From Apiotrichum sp. Y4204 (taxonomy: Eukaryota > Basidiomycota > Tremellomycetes > Trichosporonales > Trichosporonaceae), in NCBI GenBank assembly GCA_025531455.1, contig JAMYHL010000018.1, positions 62,001 to 126,000 of the forward strand: a stretch of DNA of 64,000 bases. Direction: 5' to 3'. The translations under genes and the position numbers were made by a program. This document shows, one piece after another, positions 46,405-57,539 of the stretch. Positions within the stretch are counted from its first letter, which is position 1. Each line of letters opens with the position of its first letter. Under the pieces are notes generated by a model, which was given only the letters and a program-made list of their open reading frames with translations, searched no databases and was not told the origin of the DNA.

Positions 46405-47372
46405 ATGGTAAGTCAGACGACGACGACAGCGTCGACGAGCGCGCGCGCGATGCCGCCGAGCACAGGAATGACGTGCGGGAGGCTAGGCGGCGAAGCGAAG
46501 GATGGACTCGTTGATGCCTGGTTGAACTTTGATTTGAGAACAGGACATGCCGCTGACATCCCAGGCGCCCACTCAGAAGGTTAGTCGATTCGATACGAAC
46601 GCGCGATTTGCATAGCAGTCGAGCTTGTACGGAGGAAAGGAGTGAATGCGTGGGGAGGACGTTTTGCGTGTTCCGTCGCGAAGCTGGACCCAAGAGGAGC
46701 GAAGCTGCGTCGACATGCGCTGCGCCCCCCTTCTTCTAGTTTCCATGACGAGCAGAAGGGGCCTGCGACAATGTGCAGCGATTCGTCTCTTGTCGAAGTG
46801 CCGCCAAGAAGATCTCTAGCTATTTGCAACGCGCCGATAATAATGAGCTTTGCTGACCATGTAGACCAGGAAGACGCGTTCGGCTCTTCAGGACGTCGTC
46901 ACCCGCGAGTACACCATCAACCTCCACAAGCGTGTGCACGACCTCTCCTTCAAGAAGAGTGAGTCGCTGCAGGAAGATCTACGGGCAGGAGTAGGATCAG
47001 CAACGGGCTGAAGCACCACTCCTGCTCTTCGACCCGACCATTGGCAGCATTATCCTGATGGCTTGGCACATCTAGTTCCTGTGGCAAGTAATCTAACATT
47101 TCGCAGAGGCTCCCAAGGCCGTCAAGGCCGTCACCGAGTTCGCTCAGAAGGCTATGGGCGTCAAGGATGTCCGCATCTCGCCCGGCCTCAACCAGGCTCT
47201 CTGGTCGCGCGGTGTCCGCTCGCCCCCCCGCCGTGTTCGCGTCCGTCTTGAGCGCAAGCGTAACGACGACGAGGGTGCCAAGGAGAAGCTCTACGTCGTT
47301 GCCTCGGTTGTCGAGGGCGTCACCTCGTTCAAGGGTCTTGAGACCGTTGTCGTCGAGGGCGACGAGGAGTAA
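46405..47372 (+). CDS. RPL31: 60S ribosomal protein eL31
   Basis: Component of the large ribosomal subunit near the exit tunnel. Exons 46405-46407 (ATG only), 46565-46579 (15 nt), 46865-46958 and 47107-47372 give 125 residues beginning [19 protein letters not shown]. Family blocks include [55 protein letters not shown] and [13 protein letters not shown]. Introns are 157, 285 and 148 nt, far longer than in most genes here. That is common for fungal ribosomal protein genes and may serve expression control or host small RNAs. The start is supported by AAAAATG followed at once by GTAAGT, and by the resulting N-terminus matching animal eL31. Identity firm; the 3-nt coding exon is inferred. Confidence 0.92.
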
Positions 47373-47949
47373 ATTTCAGCTAGCATGCTAGTTGGGGATT
47401 GCCTGGGTTGGCGAGGGTTTTAGGCTGTAGCCCGTCATGACATTCATCAGCCGTGTATATTGTGCCACTTGAGCTGCGAGCTTGCGAATGCGCACATATG
47501 TAGGCGCAGGAGCAGTGATGCTGGTTTTGGGGAGTTTCAGCAGAGCACATATACAGCGTCAATTCAAGTTCTGGACGAGTGCCAGAGGACCGTCTCGTAC
47601 AGGAGAGATGGATCCCTCTGTCAGTTCACGGTTGAAGGCTGTCACCGATTATGATGCACGCTAGATCAGTCTGCCCGGTCCGCAATCGAGGAACTCTGAT
47701 ACTGTACATGCCAAGGACGGAGCTCGGCGCTTCCATGCTACCCCGCAGTGCGCGCAGTGCCAGGACGGCGCGCCCAGATATCCAAGATTCTGGTGCCCCA
47801 ACAAAGCCGGCTGATCAGATTTTCCTTGTCACGTGACCAGAGAAAAACTGCTTTTTGACGCAATCAGGTCACGCCCAACTTTGCATAAAATTAGAGGAGC
47901 CGCCACTGGACAGTAGTTTACATCTCCCACCCCATACCCTACCAGCAAA
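47373..47949. other. Intergenic / DBP3 promoter
   Basis: Holds the eL31 3' UTR and the DBP3 promoter with the palindrome listed next. No gene seen. Confidence 0.4.
47828..47837. promoter_or_regulatory. Perfect 10-bp palindrome GTCACGTGAC upstream of DBP3
   Basis: E-box centred palindrome of the Cbf1/bHLH type, about 115 bases before the DBP3 start codon. The binding factor is not known from sequence. Confidence 0.5.
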
Positions 47950-49715
47950 ATGTCGGTCGAAACCGAAGTCAAGCTCAGCAAGGAGGAGCGCCGCAAGCTC
48001 AAGGAGGAGAAGAAGGCGCGCAAGGCCGCCAAGGCCGAGGCGGCCGCCGGCGCCGGCGAGGTCGTCGAGAAGAAGGAGAAGAAGGAGAAGAAGGATAAGA
48101 AGGACAAGAAGGACAAGAAGCGGTCGCGTGACGAGGACGGCGAGGAGTCCAAGACAAAGAAGGCCAAGTCCGAGCCTGCTTCGCCCGCCGAGACTGTCAT
48201 CGCCACACCCGCTGAGGGCGACGCCGAGGTCGCTGCTCCTGCCCTCTCGAAGAAGCAGCTCAAGAAGCTCAAGGCCGCTGCTGCTGCCTCTGAGGCTGCC
48301 GACGCTGCTGCTCAGGCTATGCCGACGCCGTCCGAGTTTACCGCTGCGCACAAGGCGTACCTTGCCGAACAGAACATCACCCTCGAGCCGTCGCTCTTCC
48401 CCCCTCACCTTGACATGGCGACTCTCTCTGTGCACCCGAAGATCTCCCAATTCCTCTCCGCGTTCCCGAAGCCCACCCCCATCCAGGCTGTCTCGTGGCC
48501 GGCTCTCCTCGCCAAGCGCGACGTCGTTGGTATTGCCGAGACCGGTTCGGGCAAGACCCTTTCGTTCGGTGTTCCCGGTGTCCACCATCTCGCCTCCCTT
48601 CCCCCGCCGGGGAAGAACGGCAAGGGCAAGCTCGCAATGCTCGTTCTTGCGCCCACTCGTGAGCTTGCGCAGCAGAGCTTTGACACTCTTGTCAAGCTTG
48701 GTGCTGGTCTAGGCATTGGTGCCGTTGCACTCTTCGGTGGAATGCCAAAGAACGAGCAGATCTACAAGCTCCGCTCCGAGGGTGTACGTATCGTCGTCGG
48801 TACCCCTGGCCGCACCCTTGACCTCGCGGATGCCGGTGATCTCGACCTTTCGTCCATCAAGTACCTCGTCCTTGACGAGGCCGACCGCATGCTGGACGCT
48901 GGTTTCGAGAACGACATTCGCAGGATCATCGCCCACTGCCCGGGTCACACCGGTGGCCGTCAGACCGTCATGTGTGAGTTACTTGAGGCCAAGTCAGTAT
49001 AACAAGCTAACGTGCAGTCTCCGCCACATGGCCCGAGTCCGTCCGCCGTTTGGCGTCGTCGTTCCTCACCAATCCCATCAAGGTTACTGTTGGATCGGAC
49101 GAGCTCTCTGCCAACAAGCGCATCGAGCAGACGGTCGAGGTTCTCGACGACCCTCGTCAGAAGGACGGACGTCTCACCTACCACCTTCGCGCACATGAGA
49201 AGGCCCAGCCCGGATCGCGTGTCCTTGTGTTTGGTCTGTACAAGAAGGAGGCCCAGCGTCTCGAGTACACGATCCGCCGCGCCGGCTTCAAGGTTGGCGC
49301 GCTCCACGGCGACATGAACCAGAATGACCGTTTCAAGGCCCTGGAGGCGTTCAAGAACGGCTCTGTCAACGTTCTTGTTGCCACTGATGTTGCCGCCCGT
49401 GGTCTCGACATCCCCGACGTCCAGCTCGTCATCAATGTCACCTTCCCCCTCACCACCGAAGACTTTGTCCACCGATGCGGCCGTACCGGCCGTGCAGGCA
49501 AGACTGGCAAGGCCATCACCTTCTTCACTGGCGAGAACCACGAGCGGGCACTTGCCGGCGAGTTTATGCGTGTTCTCCGCGACGCTGGCGCCGAGGTGCC
49601 CAAGGAGATGGACCGCTTCCCATCGACTATCAAGAAGAAGGCCCACCCCATCTACGGCGCCCACTTCAACGACACTGCCGACGCACCTGCGCCTACCAAG
49701 ATCACTTTCGATTAA
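47950..49715 (+). CDS. DBP3: ATP-dependent DEAD-box RNA helicase Dbp3-like
   Basis: Nucleolar helicase for pre-rRNA processing and 60S assembly. Exons 47950-48973 and 49018-49715 give 573 residues. The N-terminal 125 residues are Lys/Glu/Ala-rich with KEK/KDK repeats, a likely nucleolar signal and typical of Dbp3. The core follows: Q motif near [16 protein letters not shown] (about 196-203), [30 protein letters not shown] split by the intron, then [33 protein letters not shown], and [13 protein letters not shown] with the Dbp3-like [15 protein letters not shown]. All helicase motifs are intact. It sits 0.6 kb after RPL31 on the same strand, so two ribosome-related genes are neighbours. The ATG follows CAGCAAA. 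Confidence 0.93.
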
Positions 49716-50041
49716 TCGGGTTCCACTCAGCTTTGTTCTCCCATCATACCCTGCTTGCCAATACATCAAGCGAACGACAAATAAAATACGGATTACGCGT
49801 CGCCTAGCAATAGAGCCTAGAGTCCTTCTGCGTCCGTCCATGTGCCACTAGACTTTCATTCTGTAGATGTAGTGTATGCATGGATCACATTTGGTACCAA
49901 CACAACTGGCGACGTGCAGCGATGCGTACATGACCGATCGTTGATGACACGATACGAACCAATCTTTCTGCCCTGACAGGCCTACAATACGGATACAATG
50001 TGGCTATCTCTCAAAATCCGGACATCTCCACTCATTCAGCT
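49716..50041. other. Intergenic between convergent genes
   Basis: 3' regions of DBP3 and the orphan gene; nothing recognised. Confidence 0.4.
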
Positions 50042-51170
50042 TCACCGCGCACCACCTGCGAGCCCATGCAGCTCCCGCAGCATCCCCTTCACGTCCTCGA
50101 GCCACGCCGGCACCTCCTCTTTCAGGTGGGCTGTGAGCCACACTGCCCCTCCCTCCGACAACGCGCGAAGACGAAGAAACGCCAGAGTTGTTGAGCCACG
50201 TTCGAGTTCCGCCAATGTGAGGATGAGACTCGCAAGTGCGTTCTCGTCTTGCCGGGCCTGCTGTCAGAACGTTGAGAATATTTACCCCAACTCACCTCCA
50301 CTTGTGCGGCGGAGATGCGCGCCGCATACGGGTTTGCGCCCGGCAGGGCAGCACTGGCGTTTGCATATGCATCATATCGTTGCCGCATGCCTTCAAAGTG
50401 CGTAAGCAGTGACTTGAGCTTTGAACGCGTGATCTGGTGTTAGGATCCGTCAGAGTTTGCATTCCTTGACTCACCTCTACGCGTCCGATGCGAATGCACT
50501 GTACGAATGGCGGGCTGACCCGGAGTGTTCCCCATATGCTAGGCATTGTATTTGAGGGTGCACGGCGCGCAAAAAAGGCAAGGATAGCCAATCGGTCCTC
50601 ATGGCTGGGAAGAGGAGGAAGGGTCGGCGAAGATGGAACAGGGGTGGGGATCGAAGAGGCAGGAGAAGAAGAAGCAGTGAACCGCGAGAGGGGAACCGGG
50701 CGCCGTGGTGGCGGAAGCACCAAGCAGAGGTGGGAGGACGGTGCGGACAGCCTTGAACCGGCAGTCTTCTCCGTCCGGCGGACGCCGAGTGACAATGGCC
50801 GGAGGCCTCGCTTCTGGCGCTGAGGAGCTGATGGGGTGGGAGGTGATGGCGTGGGAGGCTTCCGCAATGTCCTGGACAAAACTCGCGTCGGAGTTGACTG
50901 CAAGTGGACGTGCGATGCGGTGGCAACGGACGGACTCGCATTTCCTCCATCTTCCACAATCTTCGGACTTGTTGGTGCCGAGGTGCTCGTTGACGCCAAC
51001 CCCGCGCCCTGCTTCCAGTCCCACGGCACAAAGCAGTCAGAATGAAGGCACGGCGATGTCGGAGGAGTGACGTAGCCGAAGCGGCTCTCGACATCGGGCA
51101 TTGAGAGGGTGCCCTCTCGGCGGTCGTTGAGCAAGTGTCGGTGCGGAGTTGACGGTGGTGGCGTCCGCAT
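50042..51170 (-). CDS. Hypothetical protein, Ser/Pro-rich with helical C-terminus
   Basis: Three exons, 51170-50475, 50433-50296 and 50257-50042, with phase 0 introns of 41 and 38 nt; about 349 residues. The first 190 residues are low complexity and rich in Ser, Pro, Thr and Arg. From DRLAILAFFARRAPSN onward it becomes ordered: SIWGTLRVSPPFVQCIRIGR, ITRSKLKSLLTHFEGMRQRY, NPYAARISAAQVE, ARQDENALASLILTLAELE and LRALSEGGAVWLTAHLKEEV, an amphipathic helical region. The clean in-frame splicing and change of composition argue for a real gene. I do not recognise the family. ATG 51170 has A at -3; an in-frame ATG at 51101 has a weaker context. Confidence 0.68.
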
Positions 51171-52647
51171 TTTGCACGCTGAGGAGCGGACAAATGTTCG
51201 GAATCGCGCTGTATGTCGTTGTTGTTGTTGGGACTTCGCTGTTGGTTGCAAGTAACTTTATCCTCGGCAGTGTGTGGGAGTCGACATGAATGTCAACAAC
51301 GGCGACGCGGTTCAAGTTGACAGGCTCCGAGTTGCACAGGTCTCGAAATGTGTAAGACTGTGACTGATTGACGCTGAGTGATGTGTGAGACTGTGTTGAA
51401 TGACAGTCACGGCCAGCTGGATAGACAGTGCGATACGCGCTACATGATGTACAATGCGTGATGCAGGACAATAGGATAACAGAATGCAGGGCCATGCAGG
51501 GCTAGCAGCTCGTCGCGTCACGCACTCTCGCGTCCGTTGGACGCACACAGGAACCAGGGCTCGAGAGAATGGCGCATCAGAAGCAACTCGACATGACGCA
51601 TACATTGCGCTCACTGTGACAATTGCAAAGCTGGGTGTGTGTATTGTCGCATGTTTGTAGGGCTCGGCGGGCCTGTAACTGCTCTGCCGTCCCTCTTTGG
51701 ACGGAGCAAGCTGGACAAGGATATTCGGTGCCCTACTTTCTGCAGCGACACCGGGAGATCTCGACAACGGTGTCTTGCACTGAACTACTCCGGCAACCTG
51801 CAGTCCGCCGCAAAACATGTCCACAGTACATACAGCACGGCCAGCCGATACCCAGCCCATCGCGTCGCGACACGATGTGAGGACCCGTCGTTGCTGTCAG
51901 TTGTCAGTTCGGCCGAAGGTTGCTTGCTTGGCAAGGTATTGATGTTCCGTTCCTGTTCCTGTGATATAATATCTTTTCTGTTCCTTTGATATGCGCCATC
52001 ATAAACAAAACACGGGTTGTTTTACATGCCGGATATGGATCTCGCATCAAGGATGTTGGTTGTATGGTACCTTTGTAATAGGTGAAATGGCGCTGATCTG
52101 GAGACTATTACGGTATATGCAGTGTGGTAATCGCCTGAAATTTCGACTTAGCACCAGATGTGGCACTTTCAATGCCATCTCGAGTCCGGCCTTCCACGCC
52201 ATATCTCTGTCGTGCTCGACACCATCGTTCTCAACAGCTTTATTAACAGACCATTGTTTTCTCTGCATAAATGGACTTGCAAGGCTTTGTTGACCGTATC
52301 GACGCAGCTTTAGACGCTGAAAACAAGTTGTGATTGTTTTTATCTGGTAGATCCGAACACACTTATTGCCAAACGCATTGCTTTTCTCCGACAGTGCGTC
52401 GCGCCAAAAACCTTGGTCTGCAAGCCGAGGAAGGCTCCAATTTGGCACCGTCATGAAAGACTAAATTGGGGACGACCTCCAATTGACCTAACTGCAGCGG
52501 TGTAGGAGTTTGTTCTGTTTTGGTCTGGTATATCACAAAGCTTCAAGTACTATTAACCACGGTGCTACGGTCTCATAATATCCCAAGTGCTCTCGACCTT
52601 ATGTGTCTTGTCCTGCGTATCGAGTTTCCCAACACAAAATGCCTTCT
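51171..52647. other. Intergenic
   Basis: No gene seen. The part 51900-52600 looks less GC-rich than its surroundings. No RNA gene recognised. Confidence 0.4.
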
Positions 52648-53498
52648 TCAACGTGCGACGCGCTTGCCGTTTTGGTATCCCTTGGTGCGCTTGTGCTTAT
52701 TCAGAGCTCGGTTGCGTGCTTAGAACAGTCAGTGTGGGACCGGGGCAAATGGAGCTTACCTGTCCGGTCCACTTCTTTCCACACTTGTCGCACACGGCGA
52801 CAACCTCCTCGGTCTGCTTCGCGGAGCTCGCACGGCACAGTCCGGCCTTGTACAGGCTCGTAGACTGGTGCCGTTTGATGGCCCAGTCACGGCCCTGGCC
52901 AGTAGTCTTTGACAAGAGAGGATATACGTACCGCACTGGTCCACGATGCCCCACATTGAGAGCAGCTGACCGTCTCCGGGACAGACCCCGGCTGCCAGTT
53001 GCTCTCGCACGTCCCATTGGCATAGCCCTTGGAGCGGCGGTGCTGTTTGAGCATGTTGTTCCTGTACTGGAGTGTCAGCGAAAGCCATTGCTCGACTCAC
53101 GTGTCCCTTCCACTGGCGGCCGCACTTTTCACACGCTACCACCTCCGGGATAGAGTTGGGCTGCGAAATCGACCCCCAGCGACCCTCCTTGTATGCCTTG
53201 GTTTGCTTGTGGGCGCGAAGGCGCTCAATGCGGTCTTGCGAATCAGTGAGGGCTTTGGTGGTGGAGGTGAACTCACGCCCGATGTCCAAGTCGTGTTACA
53301 TTGGTCACACGTCTGCGGCCCCGAGGCCTCCTTGCACGTACGGTCGCGGTAGCTGTCGGTCTTTAGATGCCGAAGATAATTTGAGTGGCGGTTCTGGACG
53401 TCAGTGGTCAAACCATCAGTCACGACATACCTTGCCCTTGAACTGATGGCAACAGCGGTCGCAGATGCAAACGTCGGGTAGGGGCTCGGTGGGCCGGT
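52648..53498 (-). CDS. Array of degenerate C2H2-like fingers, one exon per repeat (start not resolved)
   Basis: Five CxxC-x3-[W/F] half-fingers (CDRCCHQF, CDQCNTTW, CEKCGRQW, CSQCGASW, CDKCGKKW) alternate with [L/I/Y]-x2-H-x5-Y units (HLKTDSY, HKQTKAY, HRRSKGY, HQSTSLY, HKRTKGY). Exons: about 53498-53431, 53393-53277, 53223-53101, 53066-52932, 52894-52760 and 52695-52648; internal exons are 117, 123, 135 and 135 nt, all phase 0. Each intron falls three residues after the W/F, so each finger is split and one exon carries the end of one finger and the start of the next. The second histidine of a classic C2H2 finger is replaced by Tyr or a more distant Cys. Two introns need an AG that is not the first after the branch point to keep frame. 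No in-frame ATG precedes exon 1, so an upstream exon is missing from the model. Family unknown; metal or nucleic-acid binding is likely. Confidence 0.6.
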
Positions 53499-53917
53499 CT
53501 GTGGAAGGTTTTCTTTGCAGAATCCATGCTGATCAAGGTGACGGTGGTGATTTTGGGAACCACCATATGATCTGTAATGGCGACAAAGAGAACAGGACAG
53601 GGAGCAGGGGCATACAGATTCTGGGGGGCAGGAAACATGAAAATGGATCTGACTGTTAGTCGGTTGTATGCAATCGCGGATGCGGCCGGGCAAGTCGTGA
53701 TAGAGTTGGGTGTGATAACCAGCAACAGGATGAACATTCATCAGCCGAGATCGTCAGGAAGCCGGTGTGTAGTCGCTGTGTGGATGTTGCATGGAGAACT
53801 TTCAACTCAGTCCACTACCATACTTCTGGGAACGCGACGTCTATATCTGCGTCGTGTCATCCACAAAGCTAGGGAGTTAGGAAGGAAGAGGGAGAGCGTA
53901 AAGCAAACGGGACTGTG

Positions 53918-54034
53918 TCAGTAGGAAAGAGAAAAAGCGTTGGCTTGCTCCTTCAACGAGTCAATCTCCCCCCGAAGCGCCGCGGCTCTTCTCCGCTTGC
54001 GCCTGCGCTTCGTCTCCACTTGCTCCCACGTCTT
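53918..54034 (-). other. Possible terminal exon or remnant: basic plus helical tail
   Basis: Open 39-codon segment reading KTWEQVETKRRRKRRRAAAL, then RGEIDSLKEQANAFSLSY and stop: a basic stretch followed by a coiled-coil-like helix. An upstream charged segment near 54186-54110 (YQADLEKERDEHKLERL) ends at a donor-like GTGAAC, but the phases do not match. May be a decayed gene or part of one I could not model. Confidence 0.25.
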
Positions 54035-54480
54035 CTTTTAAGTCTCAAATCTGACCGCACCAGGATCCCATGATGCCTTTCTTTTCTGAGTTCACCCCTT
54101 GCTGTCTCCCGGCGCGCTCAAGCGCTCAAGCTTGTGCTCGTCGCGTTCCTTTTCCAAGTCCGCTTGATAGGTGTCGCGCCAAAGATGTCAGCACGGTGAG
54201 TACCTAAACATTTCAACACTATAGATAGGCAGTAGGCAGAGAGAAGACACTATTTTCTGCATTCAGTCCGATTACCCGGATCGGCAGTCCAGTCACCAGG
54301 GTCCATAAATACCTGAACCTGTCAGCGCATGTCAGCTACCCATGTGGCATCTCCACCCCGCCGTTGTGGCACCCCCACCACTGTCACACCTCCACCACTG
54401 TGGCACCTCTCCACACCACCAAATTTCTCCTCCACGCCACCACAACCATCCTCATCAACAACACATCAGCGGTACGCACT
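54035..54480. other. Intergenic downstream of glutathione reductase
   Basis: Contains short imperfect CCACCACTGTGGCACC-type repeats near 54360-54420; no gene seen. Confidence 0.4.
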
Positions 54481-56091
<1,611 letters not shown>

Positions 56092-56262
56092 ACTGATGGG
56101 AGTGGATGTGGTGAACGTGCGTGCAGCGAGAGGTGTAAAGACAGCGACGCGAGGTGCGATGCGAGCAGGGATAACAGTTACTGCGGCAAAGGGGAGGCGG
56201 CTGGCGACAGGAAGTGCACGCCGAGGAAGAGATGTGAGGGGCGACAGGTTGGCAGGTGGCAC
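56092..56262 (-). other. In-frame non-AUG N-terminal extension of GLR1, mitochondrial-presequence-like
   Basis: 57 codons between an upstream in-frame stop (TGA, just before 56277) and the GLR1 ATG stay open and read like a mitochondrial targeting peptide: LTSLPRRALPVASRLPF, VIPARIAPRVAV, PLAARTFTTSTPIS. There are seven arginines and no acidic residue. No ATG occurs in this part. Near-cognate candidates are GTG at 56262 and CTG at 56247, which has A at -3 (AACCTGTCG). Dual cytosolic/mitochondrial forms of this enzyme are established in budding yeast, where two in-frame AUGs are used. Confidence 0.6.
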
Positions 56263-56299
56263 ACACGGGATGTGTGCTCAAATGTGACGACGAGGGTGA

Positions 56300-56306
56300 T
56301 TTTATA
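56300..56306 (-). promoter_or_regulatory. TATA box of GLR1
   Basis: TATAAAA on the minus strand. Initiation about 30 bases downstream would place the transcript start near 56270, just ahead of the non-AUG presequence. Confidence 0.55.
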
Positions 56307-57539
56307 ACACGCTCAGGATTGCAAAGTGGAGTGATCACAACGTTCTGCACCGTGCATTGAGTGCCTGTCACCCACACGCTGCCAACTTTGAATCTGAATC
56401 AGCACAATGCATACCGCATGCATCATTCAGTGGAACCGTCAAACTAGTGTCCCGTTTGCCCCCGCTCGACCGTGAGACTTCCAGGCAGTGTCGTCATCTT
56501 CGGGCGTGCTATACAACATTCTTCTTGGTTTCATTCGCCGTAATCCGAATACCCTATTTGTCGTGACAAGAAAAACAATCAGCACAACGCTGTTGATTAC
56601 CATATCCCTGCAACTTTCCCCACTCCACCTCCCTTTGCATCCCTTTCCGTCCTCGTGTCTGGAATTCCGTGTGCGCCCAGGCTCGGGGAATGCCATGTGC
56701 CGTTAGTGAGCTTCTGTCCGCCACAAACCCTGCCGAGCGATCAGCCACGGTCAATCAACCAACAGCACCCAGCAGTTACAGGGTCGCCAAAGCAGTCGCC
56801 GGTGTCCTGTTGGTTGTGCACTCGCCCGTTGGTCGTTCGCTGATTCAGATTGTGGGTAGCGGTGTAAGGGCTCCCTTTGTTTACGTAAGATGAGGACGAG
56901 TCAGTATGGCTTGCGTTGTCTGGTTAATGTCAGTTGATTAGACGTTCCCTAGATCCAATACCGGAGGTTAGTCTTCTGGGTGGTAGGAGCCGTATGCACA
57001 TGGTGATTGTATTGGGGGATGTGATGGCAGTGGCTCTGAGCACTGCGGGATCATTCAATAGACAATTGCATGTCCACTACAGTCACTTGCCCTCGACATG
57101 CCATGAAAGTGAGATGGGTGGATGTCAACATAAGGGGAAAGGAAACAGGGCACACTGCTCGCATGCGTTAAAGTTGTTGCTAGAACGTGTGAAAGTAAAG
57201 ATGAAGATGAGATTGGGGTGTTGGAGTAAGGTGCGTCTTTGAAAGAACGGATATGAAGAATGAACTAGGGTATCATGACATGGTGGTGATTATGCGTCTG
57301 GAGGGTCGTCTCGTATGGTCGTGTAGGGTCGGATGTCGGATGTCGGGGTGGGGTGAGGCAGAGTGCTGTGGATTCAAGTACCCGTCACGGGACGGGCAGC
57401 TTGACAACGTGCCGTGCACCTTCACATTGTGGTTTGGCATTTACGTCGGGGTCGTTCGTTGGTGGTTTGATTTTATATTATCTTCTTCTCCACGATGCGT
57501 CACTTCTCTTAGAGGTCGCAGGATCGTCCTTGGTTCCAC
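56307..57539. other. Intergenic
   Basis: GLR1 upstream region and kinase 3' UTR; no gene or RNA recognised. Confidence 0.4.

Noticed and set aside
46580..46864. C/D-box snoRNA in RPL31 intron 2
   Set aside because: Only a loose C-box-like ATGACGA is present; no paired D box with terminal stem could be recognised by eye.
47869..48588. 239-codon minus-strand frame
   Set aside because: Leu-rich shadow of the Lys/Glu-rich DBP3 N-terminus; plus-strand helicase motifs are decisive.
53420..53527. ATG at 53527 as start of the finger-array protein
   Set aside because: It is out of frame with the first CxxC finger, and no intron long enough lies between; a different upstream start exon is needed.
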